From NCBI RefSeq assembly GCF_002483315.1, contig NZ_DLHR01000019.1, positions 186,001-250,000 on the forward strand: a DNA stretch of 64,000 nt, written 5' to 3'. Origin of the DNA: Flavobacterium sp. UBA7663 (lineage in GTDB: Bacteria > Bacteroidota > Bacteroidia > Flavobacteriales > Flavobacteriaceae). Shown here piece after piece: positions 33,288-41,117 of this stretch. Within the stretch, counting starts at the first letter, position 1. The number at the start of each line of letters is the position of its first letter. The translations under genes and the position numbers were made by a program. The notes under the pieces are model-generated. The model ran no database searches and was not told the origin of the DNA. It saw only the letters and a list, made by a program, of their open reading frames with translations.

Positions 33288-34502
33288 ATGTTTGATGTTC
33301 AAAAAGTAAGAGCTGATTTTCCCATTTTATCGCAAAAAGTAAATGGTAAACCCTTGGTGTATTTTGATAACGGAGCTACTTCGCAAAAGCCACAAGTGGT
33401 TATTGATGCTATTTCCAAATATTACAGTGAAATCAACGCTAATATTCACCGAGGTGTGCATACGTTGAGTCAATTGGCTACGGATGCGTATGAAGTGTCG
33501 CGAAATACGATTCAAAATCACTTGAATGCGAAACATAATCACGAAATCATTTTTACTTCGGGAACGACTTTCGGAATTAACTTGGTGGCGAATGGTTTTG
33601 CAAGTTTATTAAAAACTGGCGATGAGGTGATGGTTTCTGCTTTGGAACATCACAGCAACATTGTACCTTGGCAATTTTTATGTGAAAAAACAGGAGCAAA
33701 GTTGGTGGTTATTCCAATGAATGAAAAAGGGGAATTAATCCTTTCCGAATTCGATAAATTACTTTCCGAAAAAACGAAAATCGTAACGGTTAATCACATT
33801 TCAAATGCGTTAGGAACTGTTAACCCAATTGAATACATCATCAAAAAGGCACATGGAGTAGGAGCGGCCGTATTAATTGACGGCGCACAAGCAACTCCGC
33901 ATTTGCGTCCAGATCTGCAAGCATTGGATTGTGATTTTTATGTGTTTTCAGGTCATAAAGTGTGTGGTCCAACAGGAGTTGGAATTTTATATGGAAAAGA
34001 AGAATGGTTGCGAAAATTACCACCCTATCAAGGCGGAGGTGAAATGATTGCCGAGGTTACGTTCGAAAAAACCACTTATGCCGATTTACCACATAAATTT
34101 GAAGCTGGAACGCCAAACATCGAAGGCGGAATTGTTTTAGGAACCGCAATTGATTACATGAATTCGATTGGTTTTGATAACATCGCAGCTTACGAACAAG
34201 AATTATTAGATTACGGAACCAAAAGATTACAAGAAATAGAAGGTTTAACGATTTATGGAACGAGTGGAAATAAAGCTTCAGTAATTTCATTTAACATCGA
34301 AGGTATCCATCCGTATGACATTGGCACAATTATCGATAAGTTAGGTATAGCGGTTAGAACCGGTCATCATTGCGCCCAACCTATTATGAATTTTTTCAAT
34401 ATTCCAGGAACCATTAGAGCAAGTTTTGCTTTTTATAATACCAAGGAAGAAATTGATATCTTTGTAGAAGCGGTTAAAAAAGCACAAATGATGTTATCTT
34501 AA
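33288..34502 (+). CDS. sufS: Cysteine desulfurase SufS
   Basis: A 404-residue PLP enzyme (class V aminotransferase fold, group II desulfurase) that takes sulfur from cysteine for Fe-S assembly. The PLP Lys is Lys224 in FSGHKVCGPTG and the persulfide Cys is Cys362 in RTGHHCAQP. The ATG at 33288 (MFDVQKVRADFP) is preferred to another ATG two codons upstream on family length; both are possible. It works with SufE, encoded just downstream. It is separated from sufD by the reverse-strand PadR cassette. Confidence 0.96.
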   Translation: MFDVQKVRADFPILSQKVNGKPLVYFDNGATSQKPQVVIDAISKYYSEINANIHRGVHTLSQLATDAYEVSRNTIQNHLNAKHNHEIIFTSGTTFGINLVANGFASLLKTGDEVMVSALEHHSNIVPWQFLCEKTGAKLVVIPMNEKGELILSEFDKLLSEKTKIVTVNHISNALGTVNPIEYIIKKAHGVGAAVLIDGAQATPHLRPDLQALDCDFYVFSGHKVCGPTGVGILYGKEEWLRKLPPYQGGGEMIAEVTFEKTTYADLPHKFEAGTPNIEGGIVLGTAIDYMNSIGFDNIAAYEQELLDYGTKRLQEIEGLTIYGTSGNKASVISFNIEGIHPYDIGTIIDKLGIAVRTGHHCAQPIMNFFNIPGTIRASFAFYNTKEEIDIFVEAVKKAQMMLS

Positions 34503-34512
34503 ATTTTTTATT

Positions 34513-34998
34513 ATGAAATTAGTCGCATTAGTTTTTAGTATGATGAGCTTTTTTACCAGTTGTAAGTGTAATAAAACTGCAGTTCAAGAAGAAGCAAAAG
34601 TTGTGAATACAGAATCAAATTTAGGAGAACAAGTTTCAAATTTACCCGTTGTGGTTTATCAAGAAACGACACGTGGTATGTTTAGAGAAATTACGGTTCG
34701 AGAGGGTAAAATTTTTGTTATTACTGCTCGTGGTGCAAAACCAGTTTTTTGGGAATTAAAAAAAGAAGATTATAAAAAATTATTGGATTTATATCAAAAA
34801 ATAGATTTGAAAAGTTTAAGTTCTTTAAAGGATCCAACACAAAAAAGATTCTATGACGGAGCACCAATAGCAACATTATCTTTTACTAATGAAAAAGATA
34901 CGTACACTTCTTCTGAATTTGATGGAGGTTTTCCTCCAAAAGAGATAGAAGCTTTTGTAAATGAGTTAATAGTAGTTGCCGAAAAATTAAATAAATAA
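34513..34998 (+). CDS. Lipoprotein of unknown function within the suf operon
   Basis: A 161-residue protein with a signal peptide and lipobox-like FTSC (MKLVALVFSMMSFFTSC). It should be anchored in the envelope. The mature part has one compact domain with REITVREGKIFVITARG and a later SFTNEKDTYTSSEFDGGFPP. It begins 10 nt after sufS and its TAA overlaps the sufE ATG by one base, so it is translationally coupled to sufE. A periplasmic protein in the middle of a cytoplasmic Fe-S pathway is unexpected. I do not know its function. Confidence 0.85.
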   Translation: MKLVALVFSMMSFFTSCKCNKTAVQEEAKVVNTESNLGEQVSNLPVVVYQETTRGMFREITVREGKIFVITARGAKPVFWELKKEDYKKLLDLYQKIDLKSLSSLKDPTQKRFYDGAPIATLSFTNEKDTYTSSEFDGGFPPKEIEAFVNELIVVAEKLNK

Positions 34999-35417
34999 TG
35001 ACAATTAAAGAAATACAAAACGAAATTGTAGACGAGTTTTCGATGTTTGACGACTGGATGCAACGTTATGAATACATCATCGAATTAGGAAAAACACTTC
35101 CGTTAATTGATGAACAATACAAAGTAGACGAAAACATCATCAAAGGTTGCCAATCGAAAGTCTGGGTTCATGGTGAAGAACAGGATGGAAAAATTGTTTT
35201 CACAGCAGATAGTGATGCGATTTTAACCAAAGGAATTATTGCTATTTTAATCCGAGCTTTTTCTAATCAATCTCCAAAGGATATTTTAGATGCTAACACC
35301 GATTTTATTGACGAAATAGGATTAAAAGAACATTTATCACCAACACGAGCAAACGGTTTGGTTTCCATGATAAAACAAATAAAAATGTATGCTTTGGCAT
35401 TTCAATCAAAGCAGTAA
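34998..35417 (+). CDS. sufE: Sulfur acceptor protein SufE
   Basis: A 139-residue cytoplasmic protein that accepts sulfane sulfur from SufS and hands it to SufBCD. The acceptor Cys is Cys51 in IKGCQSKVWV, the same position as in E. coli SufE, and the family's N-terminal helix (EFSMFDDWMQRYEYIIELG) is intact. The ATG shares one base with the upstream stop. It is followed by the GxxExxY insertion before sufT. Confidence 0.96.
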   Translation: MTIKEIQNEIVDEFSMFDDWMQRYEYIIELGKTLPLIDEQYKVDENIIKGCQSKVWVHGEEQDGKIVFTADSDAILTKGIIAILIRAFSNQSPKDILDANTDFIDEIGLKEHLSPTRANGLVSMIKQIKMYALAFQSKQ

Positions 35418-35426
35418 ATCGAAAAA

Positions 35427-35450
35427 TTAAACATATAAGCCATATAAGTT
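35427..35450 (-). repeat. R3 repeat, left inverted arm of the GxxExxY gene
   Basis: The plus strand reads TTAAACATATAAGCCATATA and onward. It is the reverse complement of the arm at 35905-35928 with one mismatch in 24 bases. Confidence 0.82.
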
Positions 35451-35489
35451 TTTATAATATGATATACTCCACAAAAATTAATACAAGCC

Positions 35490-35906
35490 ATGAAGAATGT
35501 AACAAAAACTCATTTAAAGGATTTAGTTTATCAAGTTAACGGAGCAGCAATAGAAGTTCATAAAAGATTAGGTCCGGGATTATTGGAAACTGTTTATCAT
35601 CAGTGTTTAATAAAGGAATTAGAATTACGAAATATAAATTCAATTTCTGAATGTAATATTCCAATTAATTACAAAGGATTTGAATTGGAATCAAAACTAA
35701 GATGTGATATTTTAGTTGAAGATATTTTAGTAGTTGAATTGAAAGCAGTGGCGGAAATGAAACCAATTTATGAAGCTCAACTTTTGACTTACATGAACTT
35801 ATTGAAAATGCCAATAGGATTATTGATTAATTTTAATGTCAAGAACATTTATTACGAAGGACAACAAACATATGTAAACGAAATATATAAAACAATATGG
35901 GATTAA
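35490..35906 (+). CDS. GxxExxY family protein (PD-(D/E)XK nuclease-like)
   Basis: A 138-residue protein of the GxxExxY family, with Gly30, Glu33 and Tyr36 in GPGLLETVY. The following LRCDILVEDILVVELKAV carries the D...ExK pattern of PD-(D/E)XK nucleases, to which the family has been linked. Cellular function is unknown; members are common in Bacteroidota and often scattered. It sits between sufE and sufT, where it has no obvious job, and is bordered by 24-bp inverted R3 repeats, with the right arm starting inside its stop codon. That suggests insertion as a unit. Confidence 0.9.
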   Translation: MKNVTKTHLKDLVYQVNGAAIEVHKRLGPGLLETVYHQCLIKELELRNINSISECNIPINYKGFELESKLRCDILVEDILVVELKAVAEMKPIYEAQLLTYMNLLKMPIGLLINFNVKNIYYEGQQTYVNEIYKTIWD

Positions 35907-35928
35907 CTTATATGACTTATATGTTTAA
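35905..35928 (+). repeat. R3 repeat, right inverted arm of the GxxExxY gene
   Basis: Begins AACTTATATGACTTATATGT, starting within the GxxExxY stop codon. It is the inverted partner of 35427-35450 (23 of 24 bases). Confidence 0.82.
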
Positions 35929-35939
35929 AAATTTAAAAA

Positions 35940-36263
35940 ATGGAAGAATTTAACGATACAATCAACTTAGGCGAAGACGTTGTCAAAGTTTTAAAAGGAA
36001 TTTTTGATCCAGAAATTCCAGTAGATATTTACGAATTAGGTTTAATCTATGACGTGATGATTAATGAGGACAACGATGTAAAAATCTTAATGACTTTAAC
36101 ATCACCAAATTGCCCAGTAGCCGAAACTTTACCACAAGAAGTTGAGGAAAAAGTAAAATCTATCGATGCTGTAAAATCTTGTGAAGTTGAAATTACTTTT
36201 GATCCGCCATGGAGCAAAGATTTAATGAGCGAAGAAGCAAAATTAGAATTAGGAATGCTTTAA
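35940..36263 (+). CDS. sufT: SUF system assembly protein SufT (MIP18/DUF59 domain)
   Basis: A 107-residue DUF59/MIP18 domain protein. Signatures are VLKGIFDPEIPVDIYELGLIYDV, the loop TSPNCPVAETLP with its conserved Cys, and FDPPWSKDLMSEEA. SufT helps mature some Fe-S proteins and is a standard member of SUF loci. It lies between the GxxExxY insertion and an R2 repeat. Confidence 0.94.
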   Translation: MEEFNDTINLGEDVVKVLKGIFDPEIPVDIYELGLIYDVMINEDNDVKILMTLTSPNCPVAETLPQEVEEKVKSIDAVKSCEVEITFDPPWSKDLMSEEAKLELGML

Positions 36264-36272
36264 AATAGTAAG

Positions 36273-36339
36273 CAGTCGCAGTCACAGTAGGCAGTATTTT
36301 AAATTTTTTACTGAAAACTGTGACTCAGAACTGTGACTG
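36273..36339. repeat. R2 repeat, copy 3, in the sufT-DUF2480 gap
   Basis: Left part begins CAGTCGCAGTCACAGT; right part ends with ACTGTGACTG units. CAGTCACAGT and ACTGTGACTG pair perfectly, giving a long hairpin that fills most of the 80-nt gap. The exact base changes from copy 1 differ, but pairing is kept. Confidence 0.7.
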
Positions 36340-36343
36340 AAAT

Positions 36344-36847
36344 ATGGACGAAATAGTAAATAAAGTAGCACAAAGTTCCTTGATGGTATTCGATTTAGAA
36401 GATTACTATCCAGATAATCATGTGGTAGATTTAGATATTTCGCAATGGTTATTAGAAGGATTTATCTTAAAAGAATCCGATTTTCGTGAACAATTAAAAA
36501 ACAACGATTGGTCTCAATTTGAAGACAAATATGTTGCTTTGTATTGTTCAACAGATGCTATTTTACCAGCATGGACTTATGCTTTAGTTTCTGTTCATTT
36601 GGCGCCTCATACATTAAAAGTAATTCACGGAAATAAAGAATTAGCGGTTATTGAATGGTATCAAGATATTTTGCACAAACTCGATTACACTGATTATTTT
36701 CAAAAACCTGTAATTTTGAAAGGTTGCTCTAAAAAACCAGTTCCAAATCAAGTATATACTATGGCGATTCAAAAACTAATGAAAGTTGCTAAAAGCGTTA
36801 TGTTTGGTGAAGCTTGCTCGGCGGTTCCGTTGTTTAAACAAAAATAA
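36344..36847 (+). CDS. DUF2480 family protein
   Basis: A 167-residue cytoplasmic protein of DUF2480, a family confined to Bacteroidota and regularly found at the end of SUF loci. Visible conserved stretches are SSLMVFDLEDYYP, ISQWLLEGFILKE, STDAILPAWTYALV and KGCSKKPVPNQVY; the Cys in KGCSKKPVP may matter. Function unknown. The constant SUF linkage suggests a role in Fe-S metabolism (inference). Confidence 0.9.
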   Translation: MDEIVNKVAQSSLMVFDLEDYYPDNHVVDLDISQWLLEGFILKESDFREQLKNNDWSQFEDKYVALYCSTDAILPAWTYALVSVHLAPHTLKVIHGNKELAVIEWYQDILHKLDYTDYFQKPVILKGCSKKPVPNQVYTMAIQKLMKVAKSVMFGEACSAVPLFKQK

Positions 36848-36855
36848 GTACCTTT
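36848..36855 (+). promoter_or_regulatory. -7 promoter box for the DUF3078 gene
   Basis: TACCTTTG, an exact TAnnTTTG, directly after the DUF2480 stop and 28 nt before the next ATG. Confidence 0.45.
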
Positions 36856-36883
36856 GCGCCTTTAATTTTTAAAAATTTAAGGA

Positions 36884-37726
36884 ATGAAAAAACTTTTTTT
36901 ATTGATACTATTTGTTTCAACGTTTAGTATTGCTCAAGAAACAACTATTGACACAACAAAACATTGGACTAGAAAAGGCGTTTTTACTTTTTTAGCGAAT
37001 CAATCTTCTTTTAGTAATTGGCAAGCGGGTGGTCAAAATAACTTCGCAGGAAATATTGGTTTTAATTATGATTTCAATTACAAAAATGGAGATTGGAATT
37101 GGGACAACAAATGGATTGTTTCTTACGGTTTAACCAAAATTAAAGGTGCTGATACTCAAAAAACCGATGATAGAATTGAATTAAATTCGTTATTAGGAAA
37201 AAAAGCTTCTGGTGAATGGTTTTATTCTGCCTTTTTCAATTTCAAAACACAAATGGATACTGGTTTGGATCCAGCAACTCAAACTGTTAAAATTTCTCAT
37301 TTCTTTTCGCCTGCCTTTTTTCAATTTGGACCAGGTATGTTATGGAAAAAGAGTGATAATTTAAAAGTGAATATTGCACCAGCAACTTCAAAATTAATTG
37401 TAGTACATGACCATTTTACGGAATTTGGTTCGTCTTTTGGAGTAGAGCAAGGAGAAACAACAAGATACGAATTAGGAGCTGCAATTAATGGTTATTATAA
37501 ATTCAATTTAATGGAAAATGTTTCGGTTGAAAACATCTTGAATTTTTACTCTAACTATTTAGAAGATCCGCAAAATGTTGATATTGATTACCAGTTGAAC
37601 ATTGTGATGAAAATCAACAAATACTTATCTACAAACTTTGCGTTTCAAACGATTTATGATGACAATGCATTTAGAGGCTTTCAAACCAAACAAATTATTG
37701 GCTTAGGTGTGAATTACGGTTTCTAA
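36884..37726 (+). CDS. DUF3078 outer-membrane protein
   Basis: A 280-residue protein with a signal peptide (MKKLFLLILFVSTFSIAQ). The mature chain is rich in alternating aromatic/polar strands, such as NQSSFSNWQAGGQNNFAGNI, that are typical of DUF3078, a Bacteroidota family predicted to form an outer-membrane beta barrel. Function unknown. It has its own promoter box and ends in a strong bidirectional terminator. Confidence 0.9.
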   Translation: MKKLFLLILFVSTFSIAQETTIDTTKHWTRKGVFTFLANQSSFSNWQAGGQNNFAGNIGFNYDFNYKNGDWNWDNKWIVSYGLTKIKGADTQKTDDRIELNSLLGKKASGEWFYSAFFNFKTQMDTGLDPATQTVKISHFFSPAFFQFGPGMLWKKSDNLKVNIAPATSKLIVVHDHFTEFGSSFGVEQGETTRYELGAAINGYYKFNLMENVSVENILNFYSNYLEDPQNVDIDYQLNIVMKINKYLSTNFAFQTIYDDNAFRGFQTKQIIGLGVNYGF

Positions 37727-37750
37727 TCCAAAATGGCTTAAATAAAACAA

Positions 37751-37774
37751 AAAGACCTCATTTGAGGTCTTTTT
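37751..37774. terminator. Bidirectional terminator between the DUF3078 and hflX genes
   Basis: AAAGACCTCA and TGAGGTCTTT form a 10-bp stem around a short loop, followed by a T run on the plus strand; it ends at the hflX stop. Confidence 0.92.
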
Positions 37775-38998
37775 TTATTCGTTTTCAACAGCATCTTTAT
37801 AATCTGGATATAAAAATTTGTTGTATGGAAATCGGGTGATATGAATTTCTCTGACAGCTTCGTACACTTTTTCTCTAAACTCTTCAAAGTTGGCTTTTTC
37901 AGTTGCCGAAATAAACAAAGTGTTGTTTTCGCCTAGTTTGCTCATCCAGGTTCTTTTCCAATCTTCCAAAGTGTAATGTTTAGTTGTCTTTTCAACACTT
38001 AAATCGTTTTCATCAAAATAAACTGATTTGAAGGCATCAATTTTATTGAAAACCATTATAGTTGGCTTATCGGCACTTTTAATATCTAATAAAATTTTAT
38101 TTACTGAAGCAATATGATCTTCAAATTCAGGATGAGAAATATCCACAACGTGAAGTAACAAATCAGCCTCTCTAACTTCATCTAAAGTGCTTTTAAACGA
38201 TTCAACTAATTGTGTTGGAAGTTTTCTAATAAAACCAACCGTGTCGCTTAAAAGAAACGGCAAATTCTTAATTACGGTTTTACGGACGGTTGTGTCAAGG
38301 GTTGCGAATAATTTATTTTCAACAAACACATCACTTTTCCCAACAGCATTCATTAAAGTTGATTTTCCAACATTGGTATAACCCACTAAAGCTACACGAA
38401 CCATGGCACCACGATTACTTCTTTGAGTGGCCATTTGTTTGTCAATTACTTTAATTTTATCTTTTAGTAATGATATTCTATCGCGTACAATACGACGGTC
38501 GGTTTCAATTTCAGTTTCCCCAGGACCGCGCATTCCAATTCCTCCTTTTTGGCGTTCTAAGTGCGTCCACATTCCTGTTAAACGTGGTAATAAATATTGA
38601 CATTGGGCTAATTCTACTTGCGTTCTTGCATAAGAAGTTTCGGCGCGTTGTGCGAAGATATCTAAGATAAGATTGGTTCTGTCTAATACTTTGCAATCTA
38701 ATTCTTTAGTAATATTTTTGGATTGTGATGGCGTTAATTCGTCATCAAAGATTACGGTTGTAATATCGCTGTCTTTGATGTAATATTTAATTTCTTCTAA
38801 TTTACCAGTTCCAACAAAAGTTTTTGGATTAGGCTTATCCATTTTTTGGGAAAAACGTTTTACAACGGTTCCTCCAGCGGTAAAGGTCAAAAACTCCAAT
38901 TCGTCAAGATATTCGTTTAGTTTCTCTTCACTTTGGTTTTGCGTAACAATTCCTACTACTATTGATTTTTCAAAGTCAATAACTTCTTTCTCTAACAT
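37775..38998 (-). CDS. hflX: Ribosome-splitting GTPase HflX
   Basis: A 407-residue GTPase that binds the 50S subunit and can split stalled or hibernating ribosomes. The N-terminal nucleotide-binding domain has TFVGTGKLEEIK, the linker has the family signature GGIGMRGPGETEIETDRR, and the G domain carries GYTNVGKSTL (G1), DTVGFIRKLP (G3) and NKID (G4). It reads convergently towards DUF3078 and has its own promoter box at 39017-39024. Confidence 0.97.
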   Translation of the reverse strand: MLEKEVIDFEKSIVVGIVTQNQSEEKLNEYLDELEFLTFTAGGTVVKRFSQKMDKPNPKTFVGTGKLEEIKYYIKDSDITTVIFDDELTPSQSKNITKELDCKVLDRTNLILDIFAQRAETSYARTQVELAQCQYLLPRLTGMWTHLERQKGGIGMRGPGETEIETDRRIVRDRISLLKDKIKVIDKQMATQRSNRGAMVRVALVGYTNVGKSTLMNAVGKSDVFVENKLFATLDTTVRKTVIKNLPFLLSDTVGFIRKLPTQLVESFKSTLDEVREADLLLHVVDISHPEFEDHIASVNKILLDIKSADKPTIMVFNKIDAFKSVYFDENDLSVEKTTKHYTLEDWKRTWMSKLGENNTLFISATEKANFEEFREKVYEAVREIHITRFPYNKFLYPDYKDAVENE

Positions 38999-39016
38999 AA
39001 TCGTTCTTTAAGAATA

Positions 39017-39024
39017 CAAAGGTA
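39017..39024 (-). promoter_or_regulatory. -7 promoter box for hflX
   Basis: The minus strand reads TACCTTTG, an exact TAnnTTTG, 18 nt before the ATG. The -33 position falls in the neighbouring terminator and is not TTTG. Confidence 0.45.
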
Positions 39025-39041
39025 CGAAATAGCGGGCATAA

Positions 39042-39069
39042 AAAAAGCGACTCAATTTGAGTCGCTTTT
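39042..39069 (-). terminator. Terminator of the TonB receptor/DUF5689 operon
   Basis: AAAGCGACTCA and TGAGTCGCTTT pair around a 3-nt loop; on the minus strand a T run follows. Its stem resembles the one at 21880-21904. Confidence 0.92.
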
Positions 39070-39090
39070 AGAATTTTATAAGAATTGTAA

Positions 39091-40464
39091 TTAGTTAATT
39101 ACAATGTTGTCAATTTGCATTGTAGTTGTTGGTCCAGAAGTTCCATTTCCAACGTATTCAAATACGAAGAAACCATTTCCTGTTACCCCAGAAGGAATAT
39201 TATAAACACCACTTGGTGTAAATGATGCTGGGTAACCACTTGGTAATCCTGGAGAAATTGTAAAGTTTGAAGTAATATCAACTAATGTTGCTGTTGTTAT
39301 TTGTGAACCAGGAACATAGTCAGTTGTATAGTATACTTTTAATACATTTCCATTGTGGAAACCAGCATTTGTAGCAAAAGATAATGTATTTGCTGCTGTC
39401 ATATTAACAGGAACAATAAATAAAGATCTATTTGCTTCTGGAGTTCCACCAAATGAAGACATTTGAATGTAAGTATTTCCACTGAAGGTTTTTCTTTGCC
39501 AATATCTGCTTCCTACAGCTGCATCATTGATGTATTTTGGAAAAACTTGTTGATTAGTTGTTGTGTAAGATGTGAAAGGCTCGTTTAAAGTTGCATCATA
39601 AACAATTGCTGAACCTCCGATTGGCGGATATAAATCAATTGCCAATCTTGTATCTGTTAAATTTACATCATTTAAAGTTCTAATCATGAATTGATAATCA
39701 CTATTATATTTAGTCATTACTCCTCTAATTTTCCCATTAAATGATGGGACTGCATTTGAAGCAAAAGTTGCAAATTCACTAACTCGCACAATGACTTTGT
39801 TCCCAAATTCATCTGTAATTTCATGGTTTGTTGCTCCGCCAAAACTATTTAGAGTAGCATCATAGTATTTTTTACCCAAAGACGCATCGGTAAATTGTAC
39901 CGCATCGAATTCGATTAACATGTTTAAATATTGATCGTTTTTAGCCGCTGCAATACTTAAATCTTTTACTATGTCATTCTCGTTAACATTTTCACAAGAT
40001 CTTAAAATAACATCTTTATATTCAACTCCAGAAATTCTTCCAACACCGCCTTGATAAGAAGAACCAATAACAGTTGAACCATGTTGTTTGTTGAAATATC
40101 TGTTTTTGTCTAATTTGATGGTAACTTTTCTTCCAGGTTCAAATTCGGTATACAAGTTGTAATTGTCAACAGGCATACTAAAACCTTTTAATCCATCTAA
40201 TGACATCAATGAGATAGATTTGTAGAAGTTCCCACCTTCATCACTTGAAGTAACATAAGCTTCAATGTAGTCAGTTAAAGTTTCGTCAGTTGTATATTGA
40301 ACTGTTGTAGCAGTTGCAATATCAGTTATTTCAAAAACTTCTTTCGTTGGTGTAATGGTAACACAGTTATCTGATAAATCTGGTGTACCATAATCATCGC
40401 CATTAACACATCCTACTAAAGATGCTAAAATGGCTGTTGTTAATACTAATTTTAAGTTTTTCAT
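39091..40464 (-). CDS. DUF5689 surface lipoprotein with C-terminal choice-of-anchor-type domain
   Basis: A 457-residue lipoprotein (lipobox LVGC). The N-terminal half, from about residue 35 to 270, is the DUF5689 region (ITDIATATTVQYTTDE, DYIEAYVTSSDEGGNFYKSI), found next to TonB receptors in Bacteroidota. The C-terminal ~170 residues form a jelly-roll-like domain (GSRYWQRKTFSGNTYIQMS, ending TTTMQIDNIVI) similar to the whole of the neighbouring 211-residue protein. It probably sits on the cell surface and binds a ligand for the receptor. It is the last gene of the operon. Confidence 0.87.
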   Translation of the reverse strand: MKNLKLVLTTAILASLVGCVNGDDYGTPDLSDNCVTITPTKEVFEITDIATATTVQYTTDETLTDYIEAYVTSSDEGGNFYKSISLMSLDGLKGFSMPVDNYNLYTEFEPGRKVTIKLDKNRYFNKQHGSTVIGSSYQGGVGRISGVEYKDVILRSCENVNENDIVKDLSIAAAKNDQYLNMLIEFDAVQFTDASLGKKYYDATLNSFGGATNHEITDEFGNKVIVRVSEFATFASNAVPSFNGKIRGVMTKYNSDYQFMIRTLNDVNLTDTRLAIDLYPPIGGSAIVYDATLNEPFTSYTTTNQQVFPKYINDAAVGSRYWQRKTFSGNTYIQMSSFGGTPEANRSLFIVPVNMTAANTLSFATNAGFHNGNVLKVYYTTDYVPGSQITTATLVDITSNFTISPGLPSGYPASFTPSGVYNIPSGVTGNGFFVFEYVGNGTSGPTTTMQIDNIVIN

Positions 40465-40469
40465 AGCTA

Positions 40470-41105
40470 TTAATTTTTGGTGATCTTAACATTGTCTAGT
40501 TGCAAAGTAGTGGTTACACCTGCTTTGCTTCCTGTGTACTTGAATGCAATTCTTACATTATCACTTTCATAAGAACTGATGTCAATGTTTCCACTACTAA
40601 CAAAAACGTCATTTGCAGTTGGTGCAGTGAAAGTAAGAGGTGTCCAGGTTGCAGTTGCAATTCCAGCAGTTGTTCCGTCATAATCTGTTGAAATAAAAGC
40701 TGTTAACGGATACCCGTTTGCGAATCTTGTTTTTGTTGAAAAAGACAAGATTTCTCCTGTTGTTCCAGTTAAATCAATTACTGGACTTATTAACCAAGCT
40801 ACATCATTAGTACCTGTTGTAGAATAAAAAGAAGAAAACTCAGCATAAATATTATCATCAAATGTTCTTGCGTGCCACAAGCGAGTTGATAATGGTGTTG
40901 ATGTTGATGCATTATAGTTTACCCAGCCTTCTAAAGTAATAGGCACTTCAACAGAGCCACTTCCTGTAGTTGAAGTTTCAAATCCTTCATTAAAAGCATA
41001 GGTAAAAACGGTAGGAATTGCATAATCATCATCTCCTACACAACTTGTTAAAGCACTTGTACTAAGTACTAACAAGAACATTGTTTTTAAAAATTTTGTT
41101 TTCAT
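40470..41105 (-). CDS. Choice-of-anchor J domain lipoprotein
   Basis: A 211-residue lipoprotein (lipobox LTSC) with a single jelly-roll domain of the choice-of-anchor J/cleaved-adhesin type: FNEGFETSTTG, WHARTFDDNIYAEFSSFYS, VAWLISPVIDL and a terminal TTTLQLDNVKI. The same domain ends the adjacent DUF5689 protein. It is likely exported to the outer surface and linked to the TonB receptor, whose gene ends 12 nt upstream. Ligand unknown. Confidence 0.85.
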   Translation of the reverse strand: MKTKFLKTMFLLVLSTSALTSCVGDDDYAIPTVFTYAFNEGFETSTTGSGSVEVPITLEGWVNYNASTSTPLSTRLWHARTFDDNIYAEFSSFYSTTGTNDVAWLISPVIDLTGTTGEILSFSTKTRFANGYPLTAFISTDYDGTTAGIATATWTPLTFTAPTANDVFVSSGNIDISSYESDNVRIAFKYTGSKAGVTTTLQLDNVKITKN

Positions 41106-41117
41106 AGTATATTTTTT

